Assembly (NCBI GenBank): GCA_015178975.1 | Contig: WHVD01000116.1 | Coordinates: 1 to 64,000 of the forward strand | Source of the DNA: Hysterangium stoloniferum | Taxonomy: Eukaryota; Basidiomycota; Agaricomycetes; Hysterangiales; Hysterangiaceae | Direction: 5' to 3' | Length of the DNA stretch: 64,000 nt | In this document: positions 54,568 through 63,553 of the stretch, one piece after another | Position numbering within the stretch: the first letter of the stretch is position 1 | How the letters are laid out: each line of letters opens with the position of its first letter | The notes under the pieces: model-generated | The model's input: the letters and a program-made list of their open reading frames with translations, nothing else | What the model was told of the DNA's origin: nothing | The model's database searches: none | Program-made: the position numbers and the translations under genes

Positions 54568-56582
54568 GGCTATCAAGGAAATTGCAAGTCAACCAGGATA
54601 TATTGCTGAGGAGGGAGAGGATGAATGTGACCAAGCACCAACACCAAATTTATTGCCAGTGGAAGATGCAGCATTGGATCCACCCCCAGTTGATGAACTG
54701 CTGCCCTCTGAAGAACAGGTCCAAATGCCACCCATATTACCACCTCATAGTCCTGGATGCCAACCAGGACCAGAAATCAGATGTGGCACACAAAAATGAT
54801 GACCACAAATATAAACCAGAATTATCATGTACACTTGATGAAGAGGCTACATGGAGAAACAGGATGCCTGAACCACTCCACAGGCATGAGTCACCAGAAC
54901 CAGAGACTGAACAGACCATCCTACAATCAGAACCGCTCAATGATGAGTGACTCTTTTCTGGAATGGTGAATGCAAAGTTGTCGAATGATGACTTACCAAG
55001 TACACTGAAAGAGGCTTTTGAGCACCCAGATGCAGAATTGTGGTGATCTGCTCTGGAAGAGGAGCTGCTGTCCCTAAAATTAAACCAAGTGTATGAAACT
55101 GTACCCATTCCTGAAGGAGTAACCCCAATTACATCTAAGCCAGTCTTTCAGATAAAATTTGATCAAACAGGAAAGGCTGAATGGTATAAGGGTTTGGATA
55201 GTAGCAAGAGGGTTTGCTCAATGAGAAGGAGTCGACTATCAGGAAGTTTTTGCTCCAGTTGCAAACTTAGAATCCATTCGGATAATTGTGTCCCTTGCAG
55301 CAAAGTACAATTTGGAGCTAGACCACATGGACATCACAACAGCTTATTTAAATGGAGAATTGGAAGAAGAACTTTACCTGCTGCCGCCAGAGTGATTTCC
55401 AATTCAACCTGGGTATTGCTGGCATCTTCAACATTCACTATATGGGTTAAAGCAAGCCAGTTGAACCTGGAACAAAACTTTAGATCAAAAACTCTCAAAC
55501 CTTGGGCTTCATAAAAATGGATGCAGAAACCTGTCTTTACATTTACTACAAAGAAAGCCAAATATGCTTCCTTGTAGTTTATGTAGATTATTTGCTCCTG
55601 GCAGCAAGTGCATGCACTTTTATGGATTCAGTGATGGCCACACTTTCATCAACTTTCAGAATGAAGGACCTGGGAGAAGCAAAGTTCATACTGGGAATGG
55701 AGATATGGCAAACTTGCAAGTCACAGACTATATCATTATCACAGGCACAGTATATACACTGGAATGACCAATTGTAAACCCATTTGGACACCATTGGCTC
55801 ACAATTTGAAACTCACTTCTGAAAACCCGGATTCAAATAGAGATGACTCCACTATACCAGAAATGACAATTGAAGGGAATCAAGTGTCAAATCTCACAGT
55901 GGTAGACTCACTTACATATGCCATGCTTGGAACATGACCCGACTTGGCCTACTCAGTCAGATTGTTGAGCCGTTTCAGTGCAGCCCCAAAACAGTGCCAT
56001 TGGGAAGCAGCAAAGTGTGTCCTCCATTATCTTCAAGCGACCAAAGAGCTGGAACTAACATTTGATGGATCTGATATATCTCTTGACATGGATTTTCATG
56101 GATATACAGATGTAGACTGGTCTGGTGACATCAAAACGTCTAAGTCAACCTCAGTTTCATGTTCATTACAAACAGAGATGCCATTTCCTGGGTGAGTAAA
56201 TGCCAGTCAATGGTAGCTTTATCTAACACTGAATCAGAGTACATTGGGCTCAGTATTGCAAGACAGCACTTACAGTGGTTACAAAGTTTCTTCAAAGAAA
56301 TAGGACATTGGCAACAAAAACACAGAGTTATACTGTGAAAATCAGGCAGCCATTATACTTTGCAAGGACCCTCAATTCCGTGCTCGAACGAAACACATCC
56401 AACGCAAATATCACCATGTACGTGACGATCTAGTGGCGAAGGGAGAGGCAGCTGTGCGTTATGTATCAACCGTTGATATGGTGGCTGACATCCTTACAAA
56501 ACCCCTGACTCACGAGCAACATTGGAAGTTTGTCAAGGCCATGGGACTGCAGCTGCGCTCGGGTGGGAGTGACAAAATATGA
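54568..56582 (+). pseudogene. Ty1/copia pol relic (linker, RT, RNase H)
   Basis: Begins directly at the end of the LTR-A fragment with an acidic, Pro-rich linker (ASQPGYIAEEGEDE), then RT: LKEAFEHPDAELW, VYETVPIPEGVTPI, EVFAPVANLESIRI, DHMDITTAYLNGELEEELY (first Asp), FLVVYVDYLLLAAS (YVDY in place of YVDD), RMKDLGEAKFILGMEIW. RNase H follows: GYTDVDWSGDIKTSK, LSNTESEYIGLS, ENQAAIILCKDP and DILTKPLTHEQHWKF, ending at 56582. At least four frame changes and several stops. It is a different copia lineage from the element at 58443. Confidence 0.87.
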
Positions 56583-57012
56583 AGACGCATAAATGATTCG
56601 GTACCAGTACCTTATCGATTACGTGTTGGTGATTACCACAGGCTGTAATGCGAGCGCCGCTTACACCCATGCTTACAAACTTTTAAACTTTGTTGCAAGC
56701 GCCTCAGTCGTTTTTTCTGCTACCTCAAACCAGCGACTGAGTTCGGGCGTTGTCTGCCCTCTCTTCAGTTTTGTCATTTGTCTTGCAACAGTGCCTTCCA
56801 TATATTCTATCACAATTGTTCACAGTGAGAAACAGTTTAAAATCTCAAAATGTTTCAATTCCCAATATATTTTCTAACAATATGCCATGTAAGTACTTAT
56901 GAGATGTTGACGCGGATTAAAGTTGACGGGCATGGGGATTCGGGGGCATATCCAACAAGCCAGAGACCGCAGCGGAGCAGTGTGGCAAGTCGCGAGGAAC
57001 GAACGACCACTC
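56583..57012. other. Spacer before the 3' end of the PP2C gene
   Basis: The 94- and 103-codon plus-strand frames here carry no domain. CpG frequency rises again, marking the return to host-gene sequence. Confidence 0.4.
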
Positions 57013-58243
57013 TTACTCCAGGATATGAACCACAACAACAGACATATCGTCCCGTAAATGGTCTGAAATCCTGTTCATCGTCGCCATTGTCTCCTTGGCC
57101 ATGCGATCATTATCGAGACCGAATAGTATATTCCGAATCACGCCGTCCGCGAGATTATTAATATCGGCGGAAGGTATAAAGGAATGGCCGATGGATTTTT
57201 CGTAAAATAACATAGCTTCAGCATCCACCAAATCCATGCCAGCGAGAGATACAATCATATTTCCAACATCTTCGTCGGGCACTCCTTGCTCCTTGAGTGA
57301 CGACCGCAATCCGTCCGAGCAAAAAACAAGTATATCTCCTTTCTTGATAGAGAAATGCTTGACAGATGGTGTCGATGAGATATAAGGTGGGGTATGTTTC
57401 TGTTGGGCCCATCGATCGGTCGCTTCGGGAGGAATTGGACATCCCCACATCGTGCTTAAAACGCTAGCGAGATCAATAGGGACTTTGAGAATTGCATCCC
57501 CAAGCGCTAGAGATGTGCCATATTAATGTGAGACCCGAGAAAGCATCGCATCGACATCGCCTGCATACCTCGTGTGACCCCAAGCTGACCCTTGGTTCTA
57601 CGGCACACAATCAGATCATCCTCGCCGGGATGGTCTTCCTGAAGGCGTTCAACTTCAGCGGCGTTGTATAAATTGTGCAGGTCATTCAAGGGTGTGGCAG
57701 TCCAACTATTGTTGACCATGCGACCGAGATCTATGGAAGACGGTGTTACGTATGGTTCCATTGAAGGAAGAAGAAAAATAAATACACTCACATCCTTCAG
57801 AGTCTCCCAGGGAAGCAACCCACATATTGTACTCGCTACTTGAGATAGTAACGGCAATTAACGCAGTCGATCCAGCACAGGCACGCCTCATGATGGGATA
57901 AGGGTCATGTTCGCCCATCTCCTTCATACCAAGAAAGCGAGGGACGTCATCCATGGTCCATTCACTCCAGGGCTTTGAATCCATTTGACGCATTTTCTTA
58001 ATCAGAGTATGATGGAGTGTTGCGTCGAAATTCTCAATGGTATCGACGAGACAAATGGGTAGAGTCGCAAAGAGTATTTTCATTCTTCGCAATTGCAGCA
58101 GTGATTCGGACCTCAACCTCTTTGATAAGATGTTTAGAAGCATATTCCGATACACGACCATCGTAATGACCTGAAATTATCATTCCTTTTTCAACAAGCC
58201 GATGTGTCAAAAGAGTTGCTCTGCATACCATCAAAAACCCCTA

Positions 58244-58285
58244 CAATCCATCCATAGTGTGTTCCAATCCATCCATAGTGTGTTC
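58244..58285 (-). repeat. 21-bp tandem duplication in PP2C exon 1
   Basis: CAATCCATCCATAGTGTGTT plus C occurs twice without mismatch. It is in frame and duplicates THYGWIG just before the conserved VGVFDGH motif. Confidence 0.9.
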
Positions 58286-58437
58286 TCAGGACGGCTATTC
58301 TGTCTTCATTACGAATCTTGTACGCTTGAAAGGATGCTTGATGGACTTTGAAGTTGGGGTCGAAAGGGCTTATGGACGTGCTGGATTTGGAGGCGAACTG
58401 CTTGTTCATATCATCCTTCGTGTGATGTGTCTCGTAG

Positions 58438-58442
58438 TGACC
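58438..58442 (+). other. Left 5-bp target site duplication (TGACC)
   Basis: TGACC directly precedes the copia 5' LTR and recurs directly after the 3' LTR. Confidence 0.93.
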
Positions 58443-58775
58443 TGTTGAAATAGGCTCGTGCGCCCAAGCTTAAGTTTAAACTAACGCAATGTTACAAAAT
58501 AACACTGTCCCATCCCGTATCAAGCTTATATGACAGTGCCAAGCCATACCGTACCTTAGAACACATATGTCGTACGTCAACCAAAGTATATTTAACTACG
58601 ACAGTTACACATCCATACCTCAGTCGAATCACCCTTTACGTGTCGACTGAGGTACATTATTATCTTCTTGATTGTAGCCATAATAGCTTAACAAAAGCAT
58701 TCCATAGTATATTTGTTATAGGTAACAAATATAGTTGAATCACCCTTTACGTGTTGACTGAGTATATTTGTTATA
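58443..58775 (+). repeat. copia 5' LTR, 333 bp
   Basis: TGTTGAAATAGG...TTGTTATA. It contains two 30-bp repeats (58622-58651 and 58733-58762, ending in GACTGAG), with an 11-bp-arm palindrome between them (58708-58733). Confidence 0.95.
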
Positions 58776-58787
58776 GGTTATGGGCCC
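58776..58787 (+). other. Primer binding site, initiator-tRNA anticodon type
   Basis: GGTTATGGGCCC follows the LTR directly. The initiator tRNA-Met anticodon arm (GGGCTCATAACC) would pair with it, with one G-U-type difference. Half-tRNA priming from that site is known for copia and Ty5. Confidence 0.65.
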
Positions 58788-58976
58788 CGACCCACGTTGC
58801 TGAACCAATCCGAACTCGAACTGAAAGCCGACGTATACAGCGTTATTGAGAAACCATCGTCGCACCAGAAACCAACAGAACTTACTGAACCTGAACCTGA
58901 CTGACCCCAAACTCCGAACCCCGAACTTGACCTCCCACACGATTTAAAAAAAAAGTCCACACAGCCGGCCCTATTC

Positions 58977-59879
58977 ATGCTCCCATCAGAAGAGCATTTT
59001 GACGGACAGAGTTGGCTTACATGGCACAATACCATTTGGTCCACCACCGGCGCACGAGGTGTCCAAGGGTACCTGGATGGAACAATACAGATTCCTTCCC
59101 CCACCGCCACTAACACAGTCCACACACCAATGAGCTACTGGGGATCCAAGAACCCGTCACCCGAGGAGTGGGAGCAACGCAATGCTTACGCAAAAGCGAT
59201 GATTGATTTAAATGTAAAAAATCCTGTCAGTCATGGCATCCAACCCACAGATACTGCACACGAAGCGTGGTCTGCATTGAAGAAAATCCATAGCACAACG
59301 TCTGATATAGGCTTGCTAAATGCCAACAATGCGCTTCGCACAATCAAACACATTGAAGGCACGGATATCCTAGCCCATTTTGCACGGCTACTGGAAGGAT
59401 GGGCAAAAGTCAATGCACAAGGGGGAAGAATGGACAATACAACTTTCCACATAATTGTGATCGCCTCAATGCCAAAGGAATGGGATATAGTCATTGGGAC
59501 CCTTTTCTCACTGAAAACCTCACAGGAAGTGATTGCAAATCTTACCCTATACGACATGACACTCGCTCGGCACAGAAAGCAAATACCACAATCGTCACAA
59601 GCCCTCGCAACAACCAGACACAACCGATCCACTGACGTCTGCTCCAACCCGAATTGCAAACGTGTGGGGCATACCATCGACAAGTGCTTCAAGTCTGGGG
59701 GAGGAATGGAAGGTCAGTATCCAGATTGGTGGAGGAAAAAGGGGGTTGCAACAGTGGAAACCAAGGCTCACAACAACAGAAATCGCCAAGTGAGGCACAA
59801 TCGAAACCGATGGCGAATGTGGCAATCGTACCATCCACCCCTTTCACATCCGGGTCTGGGGAATTCTATGCCCTCATGA
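58977..59879 (+). CDS. copia gag
   Basis: Three hundred residues from ATG 58977. The UBN2/gag-type region has the conserved WLTWHNTIWSTTGARGV start and AYAKAMIDLNV, AHEAWSALKKIH and ILAHFARLLEGWAKV helices. A CCHC finger, CSNPNCKRVGHTIDKC (with C-x4-C spacing), lies near residue 225, and a basic Asn/Arg tail follows. It forms the virus-like particle that packages element RNA. The pol frame overlaps its last 75 codons at -1, so pol is probably made by frameshifting. No stop or frameshift within gag. Confidence 0.9.
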   Translation: MLPSEEHFDGQSWLTWHNTIWSTTGARGVQGYLDGTIQIPSPTATNTVHTPMSYWGSKNPSPEEWEQRNAYAKAMIDLNVKNPVSHGIQPTDTAHEAWSALKKIHSTTSDIGLLNANNALRTIKHIEGTDILAHFARLLEGWAKVNAQGGRMDNTTFHIIVIASMPKEWDIVIGTLFSLKTSQEVIANLTLYDMTLARHRKQIPQSSQALATTRHNRSTDVCSNPNCKRVGHTIDKCFKSGGGMEGQYPDWWRKKGVATVETKAHNNRNRQVRHNRNRWRMWQSYHPPLSHPGLGNSMPS

Positions 59880-62800
59880 TGCAGGCGGAACCAGCAATGT
59901 CGAGTATCGCCACCTATGCGGATTCAGCAGCGAGCGACCATTTCTTTGTGAATATAGACGATTTCTCATCGTACGAATCATATGCAGGGAAGCACGGGTC
60001 CACAGCAAATAGTGGTAGCACCTTCCAGATACTTGGAAGAGGGACAGTCAATAAACGCTGCGTATACAATGGACGTGTCATCAATCTCACCTTCAGGGAC
60101 GCACTCCATTGCCCAACTCTTTCCCACAATCTCGTGTCCATAGGGAAACTCGACGACAACGGTTGCTATGCAACTTTCGGGGGAAAGGGGGTAACATTTA
60201 TCAATCCAGCTGGACGGCCATTCATGTACGGGAAGGGAGAAGGGACAATGTATAGGATTGAAATCCTACCACCAACCGGCCCTATCCCAAGTACCATATC
60301 TCCGCCCATTGCGACCACACACCCGACAACAGCAATTGACACTGATGCGAGCGCCCTTGCCGCCAAATCCCACAACTGGCCAACTGACATCGACACTTGG
60401 CATCGACGCCTCGGTCACGTTAGCTATGACACTGTTGAACGGATGACCAAACGCGATATCGTCCAAGGAATGGAAGTAACCACCCATGATACTCGACCGG
60501 GGATATGCGAAGGGTGTGTGATGGGGAAGCACACGCGTTGCCCATTCCATATTAATGACGAACGAGAGACAGCGATCGGGGAACGCACCTATATTGACCT
60601 GTGGGGGCCATCCCGAGTACAATCAGCTGGTGGCAGAAGCTATATGATGCCCTGTGTTGATGGATATAGCAACCATCACAAAGTTTTCTTCCTGTCAACA
60701 AAAGCAGCCGAGGCGACATTATCTGCATTCAAAAATTATGCCACACTAACTGAGCGTCAGACAGGGATAAAATTACATACCATACGCACAGATGAAGGCA
60801 CCAAATTTACCAATACCTTGTGGACCACATATCTCAACGAACAAGGCATTATACACGAGATGACGACCGCTTACTCCTCTTCATCAAATGGTGTTGTCAA
60901 ACGGTGCCACCGCACTATCATTGAGAGGGTTCGCGTTTGCCTATATGAAAACAGCCTCCCACCATCGCTATGGTGTGAAATCGCGGCGGCAATCGTATAC
61001 GTGATGAACTTCATCCCCACTGCTAGACACCCTGACATGACGCCTTTCGAACTGTGGTATGGGAAGAAACCCAACATCTCACACTTACGACCACTCGGCT
61101 GCACCGCCTATGCTAAGATACCAGTCGAAGCTGGAGGTGGGCTGAGTAAACTGGACCCACGGTCGATTAAGGGGATCCATATAGGCTATTTTGGTTGTGA
61201 TGCTTACCAAATTTATGACCCAGAAACCCAGCGCATCTTCCGCTCATGCAACGTAATCTTTGAAGAAGCTCACACTCACAAGATGCTGAATGACGCTCCA
61301 AGCGAGGGGGAGGCAAGTAACGCTGACAATGCACCAGCTCACAACCACGCAGCACCAACTAACACGCCTCTGCCCACTCCCAAACCAACAGTCACGGCAC
61401 CTATGCCACGCCGCTCATTGCGCATCCCTATACCAACAAAAACACTCCAGGACTCCATAGCCTCGGAGAACAATATACAGGATGCGAGGGCTGCCGGCGA
61501 GGCATGGGCGGACGATGAGACACGCGTAACTGACAGTGACCACGCCAGAGCTTTCCTTACAGATACCAAAACGATCCCAGAACCGACAAATGTCTGGCTT
61601 CCCAACACATACCATGAGGCGATGACACGCCTCAACATATGGGGGGGGCCAATAGGTAAAGAACTAGAGGTAATGAAGAAGCATGGGGTCTGGACAGTAG
61701 TGGATTGCCCCAAGGATGCCAGATTGATAAAAACACGGTGGACCTTCACAAACAAGTATGACGGCAACGGAGAACTCGCCGCACGCAAAGCACATCTCAT
61801 CACCAAAGGCTTTACGCAAATCCCTCGCGTCGACTTCTTCGAAACATACACTTCGGTCGTAAGGTATGAATCACTATGGATGAACTTAGCCATTGTGGCT
61901 GCAACCAATATGGAAGCATGGCAGATTCATTACGTTGCAGCGTATCTCAATTCCACTCCACAAGCCACTACATACATCGAATTACCAGATGGAGTGAAGG
62001 AGGAAGGGAAGGTTGGACGGTTAGAAAAGACACTATATCGAACGATGGATGGGGCAAACAATTGGTGGGGGACATTGGATAAGGAAATGAGTGAGTTAGG
62101 CTACTACCGCTCAAAGGCTGATCCGTCAGTGCATTCTTGGCACTCGAATGGCAACACCACTATCACAAGTACCTATACCGATGACACAACTGGGATCTCG
62201 TCCTCGAAGGAAGAGGCTGAGTGGGCAAAGGAAGAATTAGGATGGACATACCAAACGAAAGACCTAGGAGACACGAATCTCGTACTAGGGATATGGATCG
62301 ATCGAGACAGGGCGCAGGGCACCATTAGAATTTCGCAATGTGCGTACCTAGAACACATCCTCGAACATTTCGGAATGTTAGAATCAAACTCGCGCACAAC
62401 ACCGTTACCACCCGGCATTACACTGACCAAGGAACAGGCCCCCCAAACAACTGAGGACTGCGTTTTCATTTCAGACAAACCCTACCGCGAACTATTGGGG
62501 TCGATTATGTATGCACAAATAGCGACACGACCAGACCTTTCCTATGCCGTATCAACACTTAGCAAATTCACCTCAAACCCTGGAAAGGCACACTGGAACG
62601 CGTTAACGCATGTCCTCCGTTACATCAAGGGGACGCTCGATTACAGTATCACTTACGGGGGTTCACACAAGAACCTCACCCCAATTGGATACATCGACGC
62701 AGATTACGCAGGCGACATCGACACGCGTCGGTCATGTTCCGGGTATGTGTTCATACAGGCAGGGGGAACTACTGCTTGGGGCTCAATGTATCAACTGACG

Positions 62801-63193
62801 GTCGCCCTGTCCACGACAGAAGTGGAATACATGGCCCTTACGCGCGGTATGAAACAGATCCTATGGATGTACTCAGCAATGGACGAAGTGGGGTTCCCAC
62901 AACAAAAACCAGTTGTCCTGTATAACAATAACTCGGGTGCAGTCCTACTGACCAAAAACACGAAGCACAATACACGTGTCAAACACATCGACATACGCTA
63001 TCACTATATACCGGAACGTGTGGAGGGAGGAGATATCGAAGTACACCACATCCCATCTAGCAGCAACCTCGCGGATACGTTCACAAAGCCACTGGCCAGA
63101 GTGCTCTTCCACAACATTGTGTCGAACTACGACTCTGCGAGGGCGCACCGAGCCAGGGGGAGTGTTGAAATAGGCTCGTGCGCCCAAGCTTAA
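59654..63193 (+). CDS. copia pol (protease, integrase, RT, RNase H), open but lacking catalytic residues
   Basis: The frame is 1179 codons with no stop; the first ~70 overlap gag, so the listed ATG is probably not used. Protease has YADSAASDHF near residue 89 (Gly of DSGAS replaced by Ala). Integrase: HHCC finger (WHRRLGH...CEGCVMGKHTRC) near 250-295, Asp in YIDLWGPS, Asp in RTDEGTKF, then exactly 35 residues later Lys in NGVVKRCHRT where the catalytic Glu belongs. RT: QIHYVAAYLNS near 760 has His for the first catalytic Asp; TYTDD near 842 keeps the pair. RNase H: IDADYAGD and TTEVEYMAL are intact, but LYNNNSGAV near 1091 has Asn for the Asp of the CDN motif; HIDIRYHYI is intact. The end of pol runs into the 3' LTR (stop at 63193). 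The substitutions should abolish integration and reverse transcription in cis. Confidence 0.92.
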   Translation: MQTCGAYHRQVLQVWGRNGRSVSRLVEEKGGCNSGNQGSQQQKSPSEAQSKPMANVAIVPSTPFTSGSGEFYALMMQAEPAMSSIATYADSAASDHFFVNIDDFSSYESYAGKHGSTANSGSTFQILGRGTVNKRCVYNGRVINLTFRDALHCPTLSHNLVSIGKLDDNGCYATFGGKGVTFINPAGRPFMYGKGEGTMYRIEILPPTGPIPSTISPPIATTHPTTAIDTDASALAAKSHNWPTDIDTWHRRLGHVSYDTVERMTKRDIVQGMEVTTHDTRPGICEGCVMGKHTRCPFHINDERETAIGERTYIDLWGPSRVQSAGGRSYMMPCVDGYSNHHKVFFLSTKAAEATLSAFKNYATLTERQTGIKLHTIRTDEGTKFTNTLWTTYLNEQGIIHEMTTAYSSSSNGVVKRCHRTIIERVRVCLYENSLPPSLWCEIAAAIVYVMNFIPTARHPDMTPFELWYGKKPNISHLRPLGCTAYAKIPVEAGGGLSKLDPRSIKGIHIGYFGCDAYQIYDPETQRIFRSCNVIFEEAHTHKMLNDAPSEGEASNADNAPAHNHAAPTNTPLPTPKPTVTAPMPRRSLRIPIPTKTLQDSIASENNIQDARAAGEAWADDETRVTDSDHARAFLTDTKTIPEPTNVWLPNTYHEAMTRLNIWGGPIGKELEVMKKHGVWTVVDCPKDARLIKTRWTFTNKYDGNGELAARKAHLITKGFTQIPRVDFFETYTSVVRYESLWMNLAIVAATNMEAWQIHYVAAYLNSTPQATTYIELPDGVKEEGKVGRLEKTLYRTMDGANNWWGTLDKEMSELGYYRSKADPSVHSWHSNGNTTITSTYTDDTTGISSSKEEAEWAKEELGWTYQTKDLGDTNLVLGIWIDRDRAQGTIRISQCAYLEHILEHFGMLESNSRTTPLPPGITLTKEQAPQTTEDCVFISDKPYRELLGSIMYAQIATRPDLSYAVSTLSKFTSNPGKAHWNALTHVLRYIKGTLDYSITYGGSHKNLTPIGYIDADYAGDIDTRRSCSGYVFIQAGGTTAWGSMYQLTVALSTTEVEYMALTRGMKQILWMYSAMDEVGFPQQKPVVLYNNNSGAVLLTKNTKHNTRVKHIDIRYHYIPERVEGGDIEVHHIPSSSNLADTFTKPLARVLFHNIVSNYDSARAHRARGSVEIGSCAQA
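63150..63162 (+). other. Polypurine tract of copia element
   Basis: GAGCCAGGGGGAG directly before the 3' LTR; purine-rich priming site for plus-strand synthesis, here inside the pol coding sequence. Confidence 0.75.
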
Positions 63194-63512
63194 GTTACAC
63201 CCAAGCTTAAGTTTAAACTAACGCAATGTTACAAAATAACACTGTCCCATCCCATATCAAGCTTATATGACAGTGCCAAGCCATACCGTACCTTAGAACA
63301 CATATGTCGTACGTCAACCAAAGTATATTTAACTATGACAGTTACACATCCATACCTCAGTCGAATCACCCTTTACGTGTCGACTGAGGTACGTTATTAT
63401 CTTCTTGATTGTAGCCATAATAGCTTAACAAAAGCATTCCATAGTATATTTGTTATAGGTAACAAATATAGTCGAATCACCCTTTACGTGTCGACTGAGT
63501 ATATTTGTTATA
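63163..63512 (+). repeat. copia 3' LTR, 350 bp
   Basis: Matches the 5' LTR with five substitutions (four C/T or G/A transitions are evident) and a 17-bp insertion around 63197-63213 that duplicates CCCAAGCTTAAGTT. Confidence 0.95.
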
Positions 63513-63517
63513 TGACC
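63513..63517 (+). other. Right 5-bp target site duplication (TGACC)
   Basis: Identical to 58438-58442. Confidence 0.93.
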
Positions 63518-63553
63518 AACAGGATAATTTTCAGAATAGCAAATATTCGACAT

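Larger units (their letters stand above)
58443..63512 (+). mobile_element. Full-length Ty1/copia retrotransposon, 5070 bp
   Basis: Two LTRs (58443-58775 and 63163-63512), tRNA primer site, gag, pol in the -1 frame, polypurine tract and 5-bp target duplications are all present. The LTRs differ by about five substitutions and one 17-bp insertion over 333 bp, so the insertion is fairly recent. Both ORFs are open, but pol lacks catalytic residues in integrase, RT and RNase H. Confidence 0.96.
57013..63553 (-). pseudogene. PP2C-type Ser/Thr protein phosphatase gene, split by a copia insertion
   Basis: Minus strand. Start ATG at 63553 gives MSNICYSENYPVGHYETHH, interrupted in codon 14 by the copia element (58443-63512). 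Reading past it, exon 1 ends at 58229; introns are 58171-58228, about 58033-58117, 57731-57791 and 57507-57568 (GTATGC/TTTCAG, GTTGAG/TTGAG, GTGAGT/CATAG, GTATGC/TCTAG); the stop is at 57013. With one target duplication removed, the exons sum to 1200 nt, i.e. 399 codons plus stop. Splicing restores PP2C motifs: RNEDR, GVFDGH, STALIAVTISSSEYNMWVAS-LGDSEG, GVTRALGD, FCSDGLRSSL and RDDMSVVVV, including the metal-binding Asp residues. PP2C enzymes are Mg/Mn-dependent phosphatases; pyruvate dehydrogenase phosphatase-like members have this layout, but the substrate is not known. A 21-bp tandem duplication adds seven residues before GVFDGH. The insertion should prevent expression of the normal product unless spliced or started downstream (in-frame ATG at 58409). 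Confidence 0.85.

Noticed and set aside
57706-58234. Frame changes in the PP2C gene as evidence of a pseudogene independent of the copia insertion
   Set aside because: Each change coincides with a GT-AG pair of 58-85 nt, and splicing restores conserved motifs, so these are introns.
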